Assembly (NCBI RefSeq): GCF_029227915.1
Contig: NC_079883.1
Span: forward strand, 20,706,001 to 20,770,000
Direction of reading: 5' to 3'
From: Hydractinia symbiolongicarpus
Taxonomy: Eukaryota > Cnidaria > Hydrozoa > Anthoathecata > Hydractiniidae
DNA: 64,000 nt
Of this stretch, positions 21,643 to 36,600 are shown piece by piece. Made by a program: the position numbers and the translations under genes. The number at the start of each line of letters is the position of its first letter. Positions within the stretch are counted from its first letter, which is position 1. The notes beneath the pieces were generated by a model, which saw only the letters and a list, made by a program, of their open reading frames with translations, searched no databases and was not told where the DNA came from.

Positions 21643-24600
21643 CTGAATTTCATGAAAAAAAAAAGAAACTTTTATAGCCATCTTAAAGTGAACACAAAAG
21701 TTTTTGGGTCACAACAAAAGCATATCTTGCATCATACCTTTGATTTGGATGGCGCCTTCTTCGCTTTTGGTTTTGTTACTTTTACGTCCTCGTCTGAATC
21801 ATCATCACTGACCGACAATGGTCTCTTGGCGACAGATTTTGAAGGCTTTACAGGAGACTAAAATTAAATGTTATATTTTAATGAAATGATGATTTACTGT
21901 GGTACTTTATTATGGAATGTTCTTTATGTAGATATAAGTATTTCACCTTTTTTTTTTCCTCGTCTGATTTCCCTTTCCCAAAATTTATCTTAGCCTGTTT
22001 TGGGTCTTCTTTTTTCGTTTTAGCAGCTGCAGCTTTCCCCTTTCCTTTTCCCTTAGTAGCTTTTTTGGTGTCCTTCACTGGAGAGTCCTTTAGAGTGATA
22101 GGTTCATCTGAAGAGCCGGTAGCGTGTTCATCACTCAATAATTTTTTCTTCGGCGCTTGTTTAGGAAGTTTGGTGCTAGCTTCAGTAGCTTGCTTCTTTT
22201 TCATGGGCGACAGCTTTTCTATTAAAGCACGTGTTGCCGCCACATCCGAATTGTCGGAGTCCTCACTCTCAACCAATGGACGTTTGGTGGATTTACTTGT
22301 AGTAAAATCGCTGTCATTGTCACTATCATTTTCGGGATTAAAACTGTCATCTTCGCCATCATCATCTTCGTCATGTTTACTTTCGTCCTCATCACTGCTT
22401 TCGATGTATTTCTAGAATAGTAATTTTGACATTTCCAAAAGGTTCTAGAAATGTTGCCAACCCTATAGCACTTCTTCCCCACCTGTTTAGTTTCAAAATA
22501 ACCATCTCAAAACAATTAAAAAGTAGGTTTAACATTGACAAAAATATTTATAAAACTTCTTATAACAAACACCTTTTTTTCGTTTCTTTTGCGGGTTTCC
22601 CTTTTCGGTAAATTTTCAACATCGTCGTCGCTAAAAGCCTCGATTTCATCCTCGCTATCAGACAATTCCACTTTTGCTGGCTTTTTCTTTTTCGGTTTGT
22701 CAAAACTTAAAGTACTCTGCTTCTTTTTACCTCCACCAAGATCTAAGAAAAACAACATTGAATATCAACTTCACGGATATCAAGTGTATCAGACTTATTT
22801 TGCGTTGTTAACGTCACATAACGCTATTAAGACACAAGATGAAGAAAACACCATACTTTTTTTTAGTCGATCAGCTAACGACAGAACCTCGACTTCTTGA
22901 CTTCCACTTTCAACACTCGCCACACTTGCTGTATCGCTCTTTGTGTCACTTTCAAAGTCAAACGCCTCCTTCACTTTCTTAACAGTTTCCTTGGATGATT
23001 CAGTTTTCTTCTTCTCGAACGCTTTCTTGATATCCTTGCTTGCAACTGCTTTTTTGGGTTTGGAGGTTTTTCCACGAGCAGATTTGGAGGAATGGCCTTT
23101 TTTTGATAATTCTGCTGACAATTTTTCGTCCGCTCTTTCTTGTTCTTCCACTCTCTAAAACACGATGGAATAATAAAAAAAGAGTTTGACATTTTACGTG
23201 TTAACAAAGTAGTTCTGCTTTGAAGAAAGATCATTTAATAAGTAAAAGTTTTTTGATTGTCTGAAGTATCCTAATTGAATAAGTAAAAAAAAGAAATTAC
23301 AAATTTAAACTAAAAACATTATCCAATTCTATGTGTAATCTCAACATACTTCGAGTTCTTCCGTAAAAACATTCAAATCATCCATCCACAGGTCACTCGG
23401 TGTTTTCTGTCGCAACATTTCTAATTCTTCTTTCTAAATGCACGATAACCGATAAAACACAAGTTCAAACTAAAAGCACGCGATATTTTTGTCCACGGAA
23501 TATGAATGTTAACTTCGTAATCGCAGATATTGCAAACGAAGGTGCTAAGGAAATGGCCAAATAAGGAAAATTTGGGGGACGGGGCCATCGGAGATACGTA
23601 ACATTAGGTTTTTAAAGCGATATAAACAATACAGCATATAAAAAACACAAATCACAATGTCGTTGTTACCTTTAGATCTCTTTGTCGCAATAGCTCCTCT
23701 TTCTTCTCTTTTGACAGACTCATAATAGCCATGGACAGTAAATAAGCAAAATCTGGGCCACCACTTGACGTGGACGTTGAACTGGCAATATCAGTAGCCG
23801 GTGCATCACTTTCATCGTCGTTCATTTCGTTCCGATTGATTTGAGTTTTCCAAGCCTTAACCGGATCCGATCGGAAACCTCTCTCAACTAATGTCGTCAC
23901 AACGTCACGCTTGCTACGGTTTTCTAAATGTCGAAGCAACTTATAACAAATCTTCAAAGTTTTAGAACGGGTAGGATATTTTTAAGAATGCATATACCTA
24001 AAAGAGGAACAATTTGGCGTGGGTTTCATTTGGTGAGTGAAGTTTTAAGCCGTGTTGGGTTTTTTTCATTCTTGACCATTGAATTGCATCAGTACTAATT
24101 TTATCGATCGGTATTACTATTTCCCACATTTATAATTTATATAAGTAGCACCTTAGTAAAATAAATAAATTTTAACTTTCCGTAAAATTGTTACTTGAAG
24201 CACGAGAAAATTAATGTACTTAAAAAATTATCGCCGAACATTAGGTTATCTTCATTTTCCCCTAAAGTCCCCGAAAAATGTATGTTCAATTTGCCAGAAA
24301 AAACACCGCGGGTTTACTTTGTTTACATCACGTAATCAAAATAACGGTACTTGATTTGCTAATATAATAACGTCTTTATTTTGAACGTTAATCAAATGTA
24401 ACGATTACTACGTCATGAAAAAAACGCAAAAGTGAAAGCAAAGAAAGTCGAAGCGTAGAAGTAAAATTGAGTTAATAAGATAAAAAGGTTAAAAGTAGAA
24501 ATACAAAAGTAAAGTTAGAAGCTATTAAAGTGGACGTTGAAAGCGAGAGTTTGAAGTAGGTTAGAATTCATAGGAATTTTTTAGACGTTTAATTTTTATG

Positions 24601-27600
24601 CTCGCTGGAGCTTTCTTATATATTTTTTTATGATCTTTTAGGGAAAAGACAATATTTAAAAAGCGAAAGAATTTATTTTTGTTGATTTGTGCTTACTCTT
24701 GCACATTAAAACACTATAGGTTTTTTTAACATAATTCGCAAGTTTTACACATTTGAGATGCGCTATTTCTGACGTTGTTATTATCGGTGTTGTAGTCGGT
24801 GTTGCAACTATCAGTGTTATTATTGTCGATGTTGTAACTTTCCATCATCTACATTTTACACCTTTGAAGCTGTTGTTTTATAATTTGTGTAAGGTTTTGT
24901 GGGTAGGGTTTAATCCGATTTGACATTTGACAGACTTAAAGAACAGTTTTGTTAAATTAGGAATTGCAAAAGTTCTTTTTTTTACATTTTCAGATTATTT
25001 TTGTTTTGGTAAAGGACAGTATGCAATATACTGAAATATTTGCTAACGTCATTAAAATTTATATAACAGATCTTTCCCATTGCCCTTCTGCCTAAGTGAA
25101 TTTCTCCACTGGTCTTATCTACTAGTCACCTTATACTAATAGACTAAGTGTGTTGATGTCACCGAAAAAGTTATGACTCAAATAATATTAATCGACGTCA
25201 ATACCTTAATTTAAATCAATGAAGCCATTGCAATGCTGTTACAACTTTGAGGCCAAATAACTTAAAAACAAGTTGATCACATCAGTCATTTTTCACCGTG
25301 TGAGTAACTAGAGATAACCTTGGACTAAATTGGGTAAGTTCGCCAAACCTGGGTCCCCAAACCCTTTTAGAATACACGAGTTGATGACGTCATCAAAAAA
25401 CCTTTGAACCCTAACATCTCTGTAACTGGTGACAAAAGTACATGATCTTATAAATTTTCTTAATCAGCGTTTCAAGAATTATACGATAAAAATTTGGTAA
25501 TTTGACGGGTCTTTCTGTTGTCAGCAAAATTCAAAACCCTAATATCCCCTTAGGCGTTTGTCGAAAACATTTGAACCCACACATTATATTGTTCAGCCTT
25601 TCAAGCTCTGCAATAGAGGCAACGGGTAACTTTTTTTGTGTATTGACGTCATTAGAATTCAAGTGACAGTCCTTTTTTCCATTTTTCGCTGCCTAGTTAA
25701 TTTTTCCATGGGCCTTATGGACCAGTGATTACTAAAAATTATAGTTATTATATTTGTGTGATTTTTTTGTCTGACATCCCAGACTGCAGATATAGTGTTT
25801 TCCCCCATTTCTCAGATATAGTGTTTTCCCCCATTTCTCAGATGTTACAAACCCTGCTACTCGATATTACCACACAAAAGGAATTTTACCTATAACAACT
25901 TTTCCATCTATCTTTTCCAAAATGAATCGTGCTTGGTTTTCTAACTTTGCACATTCTGCTTCCAGCATTCCCAACAAGAACTCCTTTCTTTCTTGGTATT
26001 TAGTTAAACGGACTTTATAATACGCCTTTAAAATATCAATAGGGCTATCGTATTTCTTTAAACACCCGTACTCATCAAACAGGATCTAAGATAAAAATGT
26101 AGCACACGTTTTTGTTATATAAGAAGTAAGTAACATAGTATAGAAGCTAAGAGGGCAAGGCGTCAACTTGGACAGACAATGAGGCACATTATAGTTGTCG
26201 TTAGTCTGTGAAAGAATCTGCGGATCGCCATAGTTTCGCCTGGCGCACTTATTTTCCACATCGCTATTTCGTGCATTCTTGTCTGTCTGTTAGCATGAAG
26301 TGAACAATACCAATTAAAAAAATTGCTTAAAGATCACAGAATACAAGCTACTATATTCAGCAGACACAAAATATGGCTATTATTTAGGAGACTAGTCGTC
26401 AGTCAGTAAAAAATCCACGGGAATTAGCCTCTCGTAAAAAAGTTGATAAAAAATATAACGCATGTGATTTGTAGTTTAAAGATTTCGTGCGTAATTTAGC
26501 ATCACCCGGTTGGGCCAGAAGACAAAATACAGCTATTAATATAGAGATTGTTAGACCCCAGAAGAATCTGCGTGTCTGCAGGTCTTCTGCAACCGTCACT
26601 GAAATTTAATAACAAAGTGGATAAAAATATATTGCATTTTCTATTTTGTGTTTTCTCGCACAGAGACACAATACGGGTAATCGCTCTATAAAAATAATAT
26701 CCGCATTGTCTCTTTTTGCATAAAAAAAAGTTCTGCTACGAATACACGAATTGCGATATATAAATGAAGAAAGAAACCCTTAGAATTGTCCCTTGGGTTA
26801 ACGACTAGTACTGAGATATTTTTAGTTAACAAAACACCAGGGTGCCCACTCAAATCTTTAGTTTCTGACATTCTCTTTACTTGTCCAACTATTTTGCACG
26901 ATATTCTAATAAAACTTAGTCTTTTGTTTTCATTGGATTTTATTAGATTATTTAGATTTTTATTAGAACAAAAATGTTAAAAGCTTATATTATATCTACA
27001 ATCCTGGCCAAAATTGTTGATAAAATTTCCAATGCAATATAAGATAAACAAAGATGCAATCCCCCCCCCCTCTCCCCGCATTTCAATGTTGAAGCCAATG
27101 GCTGGCTGTGGGTTGAGTGACCAGCTGCATTTTTTAAACTGTGACAATGACTTCAACATTGAAATGGGGGAGAGGGGGACTGGAAACTAGCTAGTATTAT
27201 ATAAGTGAAAACCTGCACGCCTAGTTTATGTCAACAAAACAGAGAATCTCTACATATGGGACCACAGAAACAAAAAAAGATAATAAATCCACATGTGTTG
27301 GGCCTTTTCTCAACCAATTTTGGCCAGGATTGTAGAATTCAATCAAATATTTTGCTACTTAGCAGTCAACACTACCTATGACTTGGGCCTCAGATTCTGA
27401 TATCAAACCGAGAAATTTATTATAGAAATAGTTTACCATGGATGTGGTATGCAAAGATGATTCTAGTTTAAATTTTTTGTGAAGACCTTCACGTTCAGCT
27501 TGTGAAAGTTGTTCTTCTGTCATTGTGACAACGAATTTAACAGTAGTATCGGTATGATATTCTTTGTAATCACTAAAATAAGTACACAGTAAAGATAAAT

Positions 27601-30600
27601 CACGAAAAGACAGCATAATTTTTTATTAATGAATGATATAACCGATCACAACACTAAAACATTGAGCATTTCGAAAGATTCTGTTCTCTTATGAATAAGA
27701 TAATGAAAACATACTGACTGGATCATATAGCGAACATAATGACAAAATAAGCATCCTATGCAATTTTAAGATATTCGTAAGGGGTACTTATCAACAAGAG
27801 TGCTAATTTGTAGAGTGCTTAAATTAAGGACTGGATAGAATTTAACATCTACTTGTTTAGTTCAACATTAAAACGACAGCTTGGTAATTATACCATTAAA
27901 TTTAAATCATCAACAACTCACGTGATACAAGATTTAATCTTTTCATTTCCATACAAGTAAACATCCATAACCTGCTCTTTATACGACTGTGTCCACGTTT
28001 TGATAGGTAATTCAGTTATTTCGATTGTAGTTTCATCAATCACATTAATGCTACCAGAACAGGTGTATTTACCAGGCTCTGAGGAATTTATTTCTCCAAG
28101 AAAGTTTTTGTATGAAGGAATCTGAAAAACATTTCATAATATAGAAAGTGAGGGTTACTGAGCACAATCATGCACTGGCAAAATACTTCGACTTTAAAAA
28201 TTAAGCACTCAAAATTAACTGGACAAAAATAGCAAACTTTCTAACAAATTAGTTCAAAATTTAGGACAGTAGGGAAAACTTCTGAAGAAAAAACAGTGAA
28301 AGACTGCTGAAAAATAAAATATTAAGAGAATGCTGACAAAACCGCAAATCAGGTACCATTTCTTGTGGCTCTTCTCCAGCAATCATCCTTTTCACATTTT
28401 CAACAATTTCACGCACATCAAAATTGGGTATTTTTGTGGCGTAACCTGTGCCAATACCATCTGCACCATTTACCAAACACATTGGGATAATAGGACAATA
28501 CCATTCAGGTTCGATTTTTAAATTATCTTCATACAGAAATGTTAAGACGTTGTCGTCAGGGACTGGAAATAACAGTCTTGTCAAGGAACTCATCATTGTA
28601 CAAATATAACGAGGAGAAGCACTATCTTTGCCTCCCAGGTTTCTTGTACCAAACTGTCCATGTGGAACTAATATGTTTAGATTGTTACTACCCACAAAAT
28701 TTTGCGCCAAATTTATAATTGTTCCCATTAAACTCATCTAAAATAAAATCAGTAGTAGCAAAATAGACAACACAGAATAAACATTCATACTTTCTTAAGA
28801 TTTTCAAACATTCTCAACAACCAAAAGTTACATTTGAAGCAACATTACCTCACCATGATGGTATGCAGAAAGCTCAGCAATTGAACCAGCCAGCTGCGCC
28901 ACTTTCACTTCATGCTTATCATTCCTCTTCATACATGTGTATAAAACTTTTCGTTGGCCAGGCTTCAAACCTAATGAAAAAGTATTTTAAATTACCAAAA
29001 TTATTTGTCCACAATGTCTAAATTTCACAGTTATCGTTAGCACAGGTACACCTACCATCCACTAATGATGGAATGGACCTTTCATTATCGTAATTTGAAA
29101 ACAACACCAATTCTTTATTTACAAAATCTCGATACGTCACAGAATGAGTGCCCTTATCATACAAGTAAGCCTCTGGAAGGCCAGCCTCCTTTCGCAAACG
29201 CCTTTCCTCCATGTTGTTATTTAGCCAGTTTTTTCGGTCATTTATACACTTCTTGCTGAAAGCCTAAAATTGCAATGTTCATGCTATTTCTTTATTAGAT
29301 GCACAGATTTTATATTTATCAAATTTTACAATTTAAACATAGGTTATTTGGTTAGATCTAAAATCTTAAACTACACAAATTTATGTTGCTGTTAGCATAA
29401 TTTCATGCGCTGCAATGAGACAAGTTGTGGAGTGCAACAAGCAAATTTTAACTGCTGCTTTCTTTCCATGTTGCCACTTCTCGTTATAACCGTGAAACAT
29501 TTTTATCTCATTAATAAATAATCCTTATTTACAAGTGTTTTTCAGTTTAGTGGAGCTTATGTTAAGCTTGGTTTCCACCCAGCGCTAAATAGCGGTAAGT
29601 AGCGCTAACAAGCAGTAACTTTTTTTGAACAGTAACTAGCAGTAACTTTTTATGTTTCCACGTAGTTATAGCTAACGGTAATTATTGTTAATCTTATGTT
29701 TATTTAACTTCAAATTTTTGAAGATTCAGTTGAAAGCATGGATTCATAGGAAGAAGATTTTTATTTTTGATAAAGAGAAAAAGAAAAAGAGAAAACATCG
29801 TTTTTGGGCTTGTGGTATTTACAAAAAGAGATGAGCAGTGAGTTTTCAATAATCTTGTCAGGGAACTACAGCTCGGCGATAAAGAATATTTTTACAGGTA
29901 AAAAGTATATGTTAGAGAAAAAAAAGTGGAAGGTTTTAATTGATGACTTCTTTTCATTATACAGGTACATGAGTATGAATCCAAACTGTTTTGAACATTT
30001 GCTCACAGTGGTGACGCCTTTGATTGAAAAAACAACAACAAGGTTGCGTGAGCCTATATGCGCAAGATAAGCACTTACACTTCGTTTTCTTGTATACTGA
30101 GAGCTTGTCTTCTTATTTTTTCACAAAAAACACTTTATTACAATAAAACTTCTCTATTTAAGATATGAAATATATATAAAAATATTGTTCACTTTCGAAA
30201 AAAAAAGACTTGAAATGAATATGAAAAAGACTGAAGAAAATTGAATATTTAGGTAGGCTAGGTATCGCTCGCAAAAAAGTTACCGCTAGCAAGCGGATAA
30301 TTTTTTATTAGATTCTACTAAAGAAAAATTTGCCGCTTATCATTCTCTCGCTAATGACTGCTCATTAGCGCTAGATGGAAACCAAACTTTATGTTTCTGT
30401 TTTATCACACATTTTAATCGGCATTGGCTAACAGGTACGAAAATATGTATTTACCATAACCAATGCTTGATCGTTTGATGGACCATCATATTCAAATACA
30501 ATTCGATGCCTTTGCATGTTGGAAAAATACTCCTTTCCTTCTTTGCTGGTTGAAGTTCCCAAACCTTTGTAGTACTTTATACGCCATGATTTAAAGTTAG

Positions 30601-33600
30601 GTGTATTCGATTTCCATTCTTCAAATTCTGGAATACTAAACAAGGATATAGACTGACTTCCTTTTGTCACCTAAAAAAGACATTAGATGATAAAAAAAAA
30701 TAATAGGTGTATAAATCAACGCATAAAATCTAGGTCTGAAAAAATTTGAATTTCTAGGAAAAAGAAAAAAAGTTGCGACTTAAAGCACATTTAAAACTGA
30801 CATACAATATAAATACTTTGTATATTGACATGCTGAATTTTAGTACAAGTCTTGAATGATCTGAAAAAAGGGACAAAACTCATCTCAAACGATTTTAGGA
30901 CTGAAATAAAAAAAAAATGGATGCCTTATTTTGTCTAAGATGGCATCATCACATATTTCATAACCTTAAAATAAGGCAAAAATTGTGGAACATTTACTGA
31001 AGTTAACTAAAAAAAATAAAAAGTCACCAAATTTTCACCTCTTAAACAAAATGCTTCAAAATCCATGACAAAAAAAAATTGGAAGGGTAAACCCAAAGTA
31101 AAAAATAAATAAATAAATAAATAAATCTAGGGCATTCTAGGAGGGCTGGCTATTTCGTAATATTTTGATTAGATAAGAAATATTTTTGATACCTTAACAA
31201 TAGGTGTAATAAACTCCTCCAAAAACGGTAACTTCAGTAAGCTTGGCCAATTGGCATGTATAAAATTAATTACAAGTCCTTTAATATGCGATCCGTCAAC
31301 ATCTTGATCCGCCATTATCATTAAATGGCCATATCTTAAAGATTTCATGTCACTTTCAGTTTCATATTTTTTTCCAAATTGCAATCCAATAATTTTAAGT
31401 AAATTTCCAATCTCAGCATTATCCATAATCTAAAGGCATACAGAATACAAGAACCAAACTAAAAGGCTGTCATATATTAAGCTGAGAAGAGTTTTAAAGA
31501 TTTAGACATATAAAATAACAAGATCAGATTGCTATCAAAGTCATCTGAATTTACCTCTATATAGGTTCTAAAAAACAAATCCATACTCCATAAAAGACGA
31601 TGTATTTTATTTGCTCAAAGGAGTTTCCAAACAGGAAGAAATAAATTGAACTAAACAATACAATTGAACTAAAAAATTTAACTCTCAGTATTTTTTTTAA
31701 AAAAAGCACACAAATATATTCATATCCATCACTTTCTTTGTTTTAATGACTATATGTCGTTAATAAAATTGTGGGCACTTTCTATAGATACATACCGATT
31801 TGTGGGTTGCATCCCGAACATTCAAAAGTTTACCACGCAACGGGAAAACACCATATTTATCTCGTCCAACAACACCGAGACCTGCCATTGCTAAAGCCTT
31901 GGCTGAGTCTCCTTCAGTTACAATCAAAGTACAATCACGTGAATTTTTTGTGCCAGCATTGTTTGCATCATCAAGTTTTGGAATCCCTCTTAATCTGCTA
32001 TGTTTTGTTGCATAAGTCTTTTTGTTTAGTTGTGCTTCAGTTTTAAATTTCACCCATGACATAATGTTGTCTAGAACACCACAATCTTGAACCTTAAAGA
32101 ATATATAACAACAGGTTAAGAATTTAAAGTTCAATACAACACTAAAATATTAAATATAAAAAAATTTATCAGCCAACCTGCTTAATATATTTTGGTGATA
32201 ATTCACATTTTGAACCAAACCTTTCCTTACGCAATGTCATATTTTCTTTTGTTTGAGAATCAAAAGTAGGATTTTCAATAAGAGTATTTGCAAACACCCA
32301 TAAATGAGATTTGATCTGAAAAGGCTTAATTTCCAAGCCACCCTTTCCTGTCTTTTTCTTCACAGTAGCAATCAATTTTTCACACATCTGGTCCAACAGA
32401 TAATTGATATGTGTTCCTCCCTAAGTTAATAGATTTACACTACATAAATGTGGAATTTAGGGTTACATTAAAAACAGAAATAAATAAGTGAAATATCAAG
32501 TTAAAAATATGTTTTATTGTCCAAAGAATTGTCCAAATAGTTACAAAAAAGTCAACATGAAAAGTAGATTTAAAACCCCCTGTCTCACCCATAAAAACCA
32601 ATAATCCATAGTTATGCTAGGTTTCCATTAAAAATATAAAGATTAGGCATTGTGTTAAAACCATGATAGAAAATGTTTGCACATTTTCTTTTTACCTTTG
32701 TGGTAGCAATACTGTTAACAAAGCTGGCTTGTTGAAATCCACTGTCACTAACAGTAACACAGATCTCCCAACGTGGATTAACAATTTCATGTACAACTCG
32801 TGGAATCTCTTCATCTGAGTTTTTTTTCAATGCGGCACCTTTTAAATACAGTTCGACATATTCTTTAAACGTTTTAATCTGAAAACATATCAAGTTGTAC
32901 TTTGTAAGATAAATGATATTGATTACAAGAATAGTATTGATTAGAGTATTTCCTTACAGTAAAATGAGTGATAGAGAAATACTTTGTTGAGGAAAAGTAA
33001 CTTTACCAGTGACAAATATAACCCATGCAATTACCTTCTTGCACACGTTACGAAACTATAGATCAAGTATTGAAAAATGCAACAAACATCGAAACTGTCT
33101 AATTGACACAAAACGAGCTACCCAACAAAGTAAAATCACTACCCATGATATTTTACCTTTATCTTTTCCCCATTAAGAGTTACATGTACACCTCTACACA
33201 CACCAGCCATGTCATATGCACGTCTCATTAGCAAAGCAACTGAGTCATCATCCAAACTTTGCATTTTAAATTTTTCCAGATCTGGTGAAAATGTAATGCA
33301 AGTGAAATCAGTGCCAGAATAATCAACAATTTTGAACTCTCCAGGTTTTGTCATGTTTTTGGTCCATGTCTGACAAAAAGAAAAAGAAAAAAATATTTAT
33401 ATAGAAAAAGGAAGAGGCCAGTGGAGAGTGTTTTTTTAATTCTTTTTTACTCACGCATTAAAAAAAACAACAGTTACAAATTAAAATTTGATCATCCTTG
33501 GCATACTTCGGGTCAGGTACTTGTTTAAAAAACACAATTTTTCAACAATATTAAAGTACTACTTACCTTAGTAAAATATTTAAAACGCCTAAAACAAGAT

Positions 33601-36600
33601 TGTATATATCAAAACTGTCAAAATAATTTTACCAAGTGTTGCAAATCATTCGTACACAGATTGATTTTAACTTCATCAAATTGTTTTGGCTATAAAGTCA
33701 TTAATTCCCGCAGATGAAAGTCATTAATCTGAGCGGTGCGATCAATAGGGTCACGTGCCATGGAAAATGACTGGAGCGAGTTTGAAATTTTTAACAAAGA
33801 AGGTCGAAGGGGCCATCAAGGTGGTAGAAAAACAAATAATTAAAAAACAATATCTGGGGCTACATTAACTTTTAACAAAAAGTGAATATGTCATTAGGAA
33901 TTTCTAATGAGAATCTCTCAGGAAGTAGCAAAACAATTTTTAAAAAACAAGCAAACAGACCTTATGCACAGTAGAAATCCTTTCTCTTACAACAGACAAA
34001 ATATTTTGTTTACACATATGAAACTTGTTAAATACTCAAACCTGTTTAAATTTCTTTCCTCCGTTGGCAGTTTCAACAGTAAATTTTGTGCTAAATATAT
34101 TGCATAGTTTTGCACCAAATCCATTTCTGCCACCAACAACTTTCTTTTCAGAATCATCATAATTACTGGAGGTAAGCAAGTGACCAAATATCAAAGTCGG
34201 TACGTAACACTTTTCTTCTTTGTGCATCTCAATTGGAATTCCTTTGCCATTGTTCCAAACACTGATTATATTTTTCTCTCTGAAACGAGAATTTTATACC
34301 AACTCAATTTATACGATGGTTTATACCAACCATTGTCAGAAGACTGCCAGATGGTCATCTGACAATGCTTGATACAAAATTGATTCAAAAAAGGTTGTCT
34401 CTGGACTAACTAGTATAGTGCAGGCCTATCAATAACGGGGGAGTTATTTTGGTAATGAAATTTGCATAATTTATGGTAAACAAAACAAAAACTGTCAGAT
34501 CAGGTAAAAATGAGAGAAAAATTATTCCAGTGTAAAAAACATTGATCTTGTTAGTTTTAACGCCACAGGGCAGGCACAAGTGCCATTCAAGGCGGTCCTA
34601 GTAAATTTTCAGAACCTGTCCAGGATCAGGTTGCCGTAGCAATTTTCAAGACTAGTCTGGCAATGGGATGGGTTAACGTTAGTGTGTCAATATCAATCTA
34701 TATTGCTCTATGAGGTTCTCTTAATCAAAACATCCTTAACATTTGTACTATTTTAAAATGATATGTCCCACAAAAACATTCACATTCCCACACAGAAAAT
34801 ACCATTAACTATCCTAAATACTTGACTTATTTCCCAATATTCCCAATACTTATTTCCCAATAATTCCCAAACCCTAGGCCACATTTAATTAATATTTTGT
34901 TCAGCATTTAGCGACCGCATTTCAAATTACCCTTGAAAAAATCTGCACCCTCAAACTTATTCTTGGCAAATAAGCCCCACCTTTGAAAGGCCACTATGAA
35001 CATTTACAGCTCTCTGAATCCACAACGGCGTTTAGCTTTTGCCGTCGCGAATGCCGTCGTGGTCGACCTCCACAACGACAAAATTTTGCCGTAGTGGTTT
35101 ATAGACTGCACAATAATAAAGTATTCTTTCCAACTTACTAATCTTGTTATCTTGTAATCTTATTTATTTCGTCAAACAAGTCTTTGTTAGATCATACCAC
35201 GCATCAGTCTTTTTCAGAAATATTTGAATCAAGTAACGCGTGCGATGTTGCACATTCATTGTGCGGTAGAAAAGTGGGGGACGTTTTACATTGTGAATCC
35301 CAAACACGATGATCGAGCGTCTACGTATAGCGACTCTCTTAATCTTAACTTCCTTTTCTACATGCATGACTATACTGTAATTTTCATAATACAGAAAAAA
35401 AAATTTTACCGCATGTTGGTTTCGTTTTTAAAATTGTTTGAATAACACTTCCAGCATAAAGAAAAAAAATCCATTAAATTTGGACATGCTATGGTTTCCA
35501 ATTGTTTTGTCAAATGAAAAAATTATCTACAATTAAATCCATGATAAATTGTCTTTTCCGCCTGTAGGTGCAGTTTTGCGGACTTGCTTCATCCATGCTC
35601 CGTCGGCGTTCAGCTTCGCATTATTTAAGAACTGCATGGCTGGATTTCTTGTGAAGACCTGGTTACCAATGACAAAGGGGCCAGGCAAAAGAGATTCATG
35701 TCTTGTAGTTCTTTTAACTAAGTCAGGAGTCACTGAATTAGCTAGGATGATCAGGTTGGCTATGATAGGCTTGATTAAAAGGACCAGGACTATTCAATAT
35801 TTTTGAGACCTGAAAATGAGGGTGTCCGACCAAGACGGAAATCTATCAAACGTTTTGTCTGACGAAAGTTTGAAACGAGCTAAGGGCATGTCCAGTCTCC
35901 GCAATAAAATTAATTAGTTTGTTTTGCCATTGTTAAAATCTTTCACGACAGCAAAATTTTGAACATTCTGGCTAATTCAGAGGGTTGACATTTACCTGAA
36001 TAAAGTACTAAATAAATTTGTCTTGAGAAAAAAAATTTTTTCTTTCCTATTTTATAACAGTAGAAGTAGGGAGAGAGAAACAAAACTTACTGATCAATAG
36101 TAATTTTAATGCTATTCATCCTGGAATCTCTTTGTTTATTATCAGCAGCATTCACTAAAATGTGATATAAATTGTTACATAGTTTTTCACAACTTAAAAA
36201 AAAAAAAAAAAATTGAAATAAAATAAAACTTCACAATGGTGCATTTTTTTCAATTTTTCAATGCGCAAGCTTCAAAACCAAAATAAAAGAATTTTGATCT
36301 CTGGCCAATGTGTGATAAAAGAAAATACAGCCACAACAACTATTTATTAAAAGCCTTTCTTAGCCCTTTGAGCTCTTTGGACTCATAACGTCTGAAGTTT
36401 ACCAGAATAATAAAAAAGTTTGTTTATTTTGTTTCAAGCAACAAGCTTACATTCTCCTTAAAAACACACAAACCATCCAAATATGTTCGATAAGAGTTTA
36501 TGAAAACTGGATCATTAATTCTTAATAAATTGCTCCATAAGTGTTAATCAAACTTGCCTTGCAAGCCACCTCTAAGACAGCCATCATTCTACTGCAGCCA

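Noticed and set aside
21912-22415. 167-codon plus-strand frame
   Set aside because: Antisense of the acidic TOP2 tail exon; serine- and phenylalanine-rich by base composition.
34333-34366. Small hairpin ATTGTCAGA...TCTGACAAT in TOP2 intron 2
   Set aside because: Short arms, no further structure; expected by chance at this scale.
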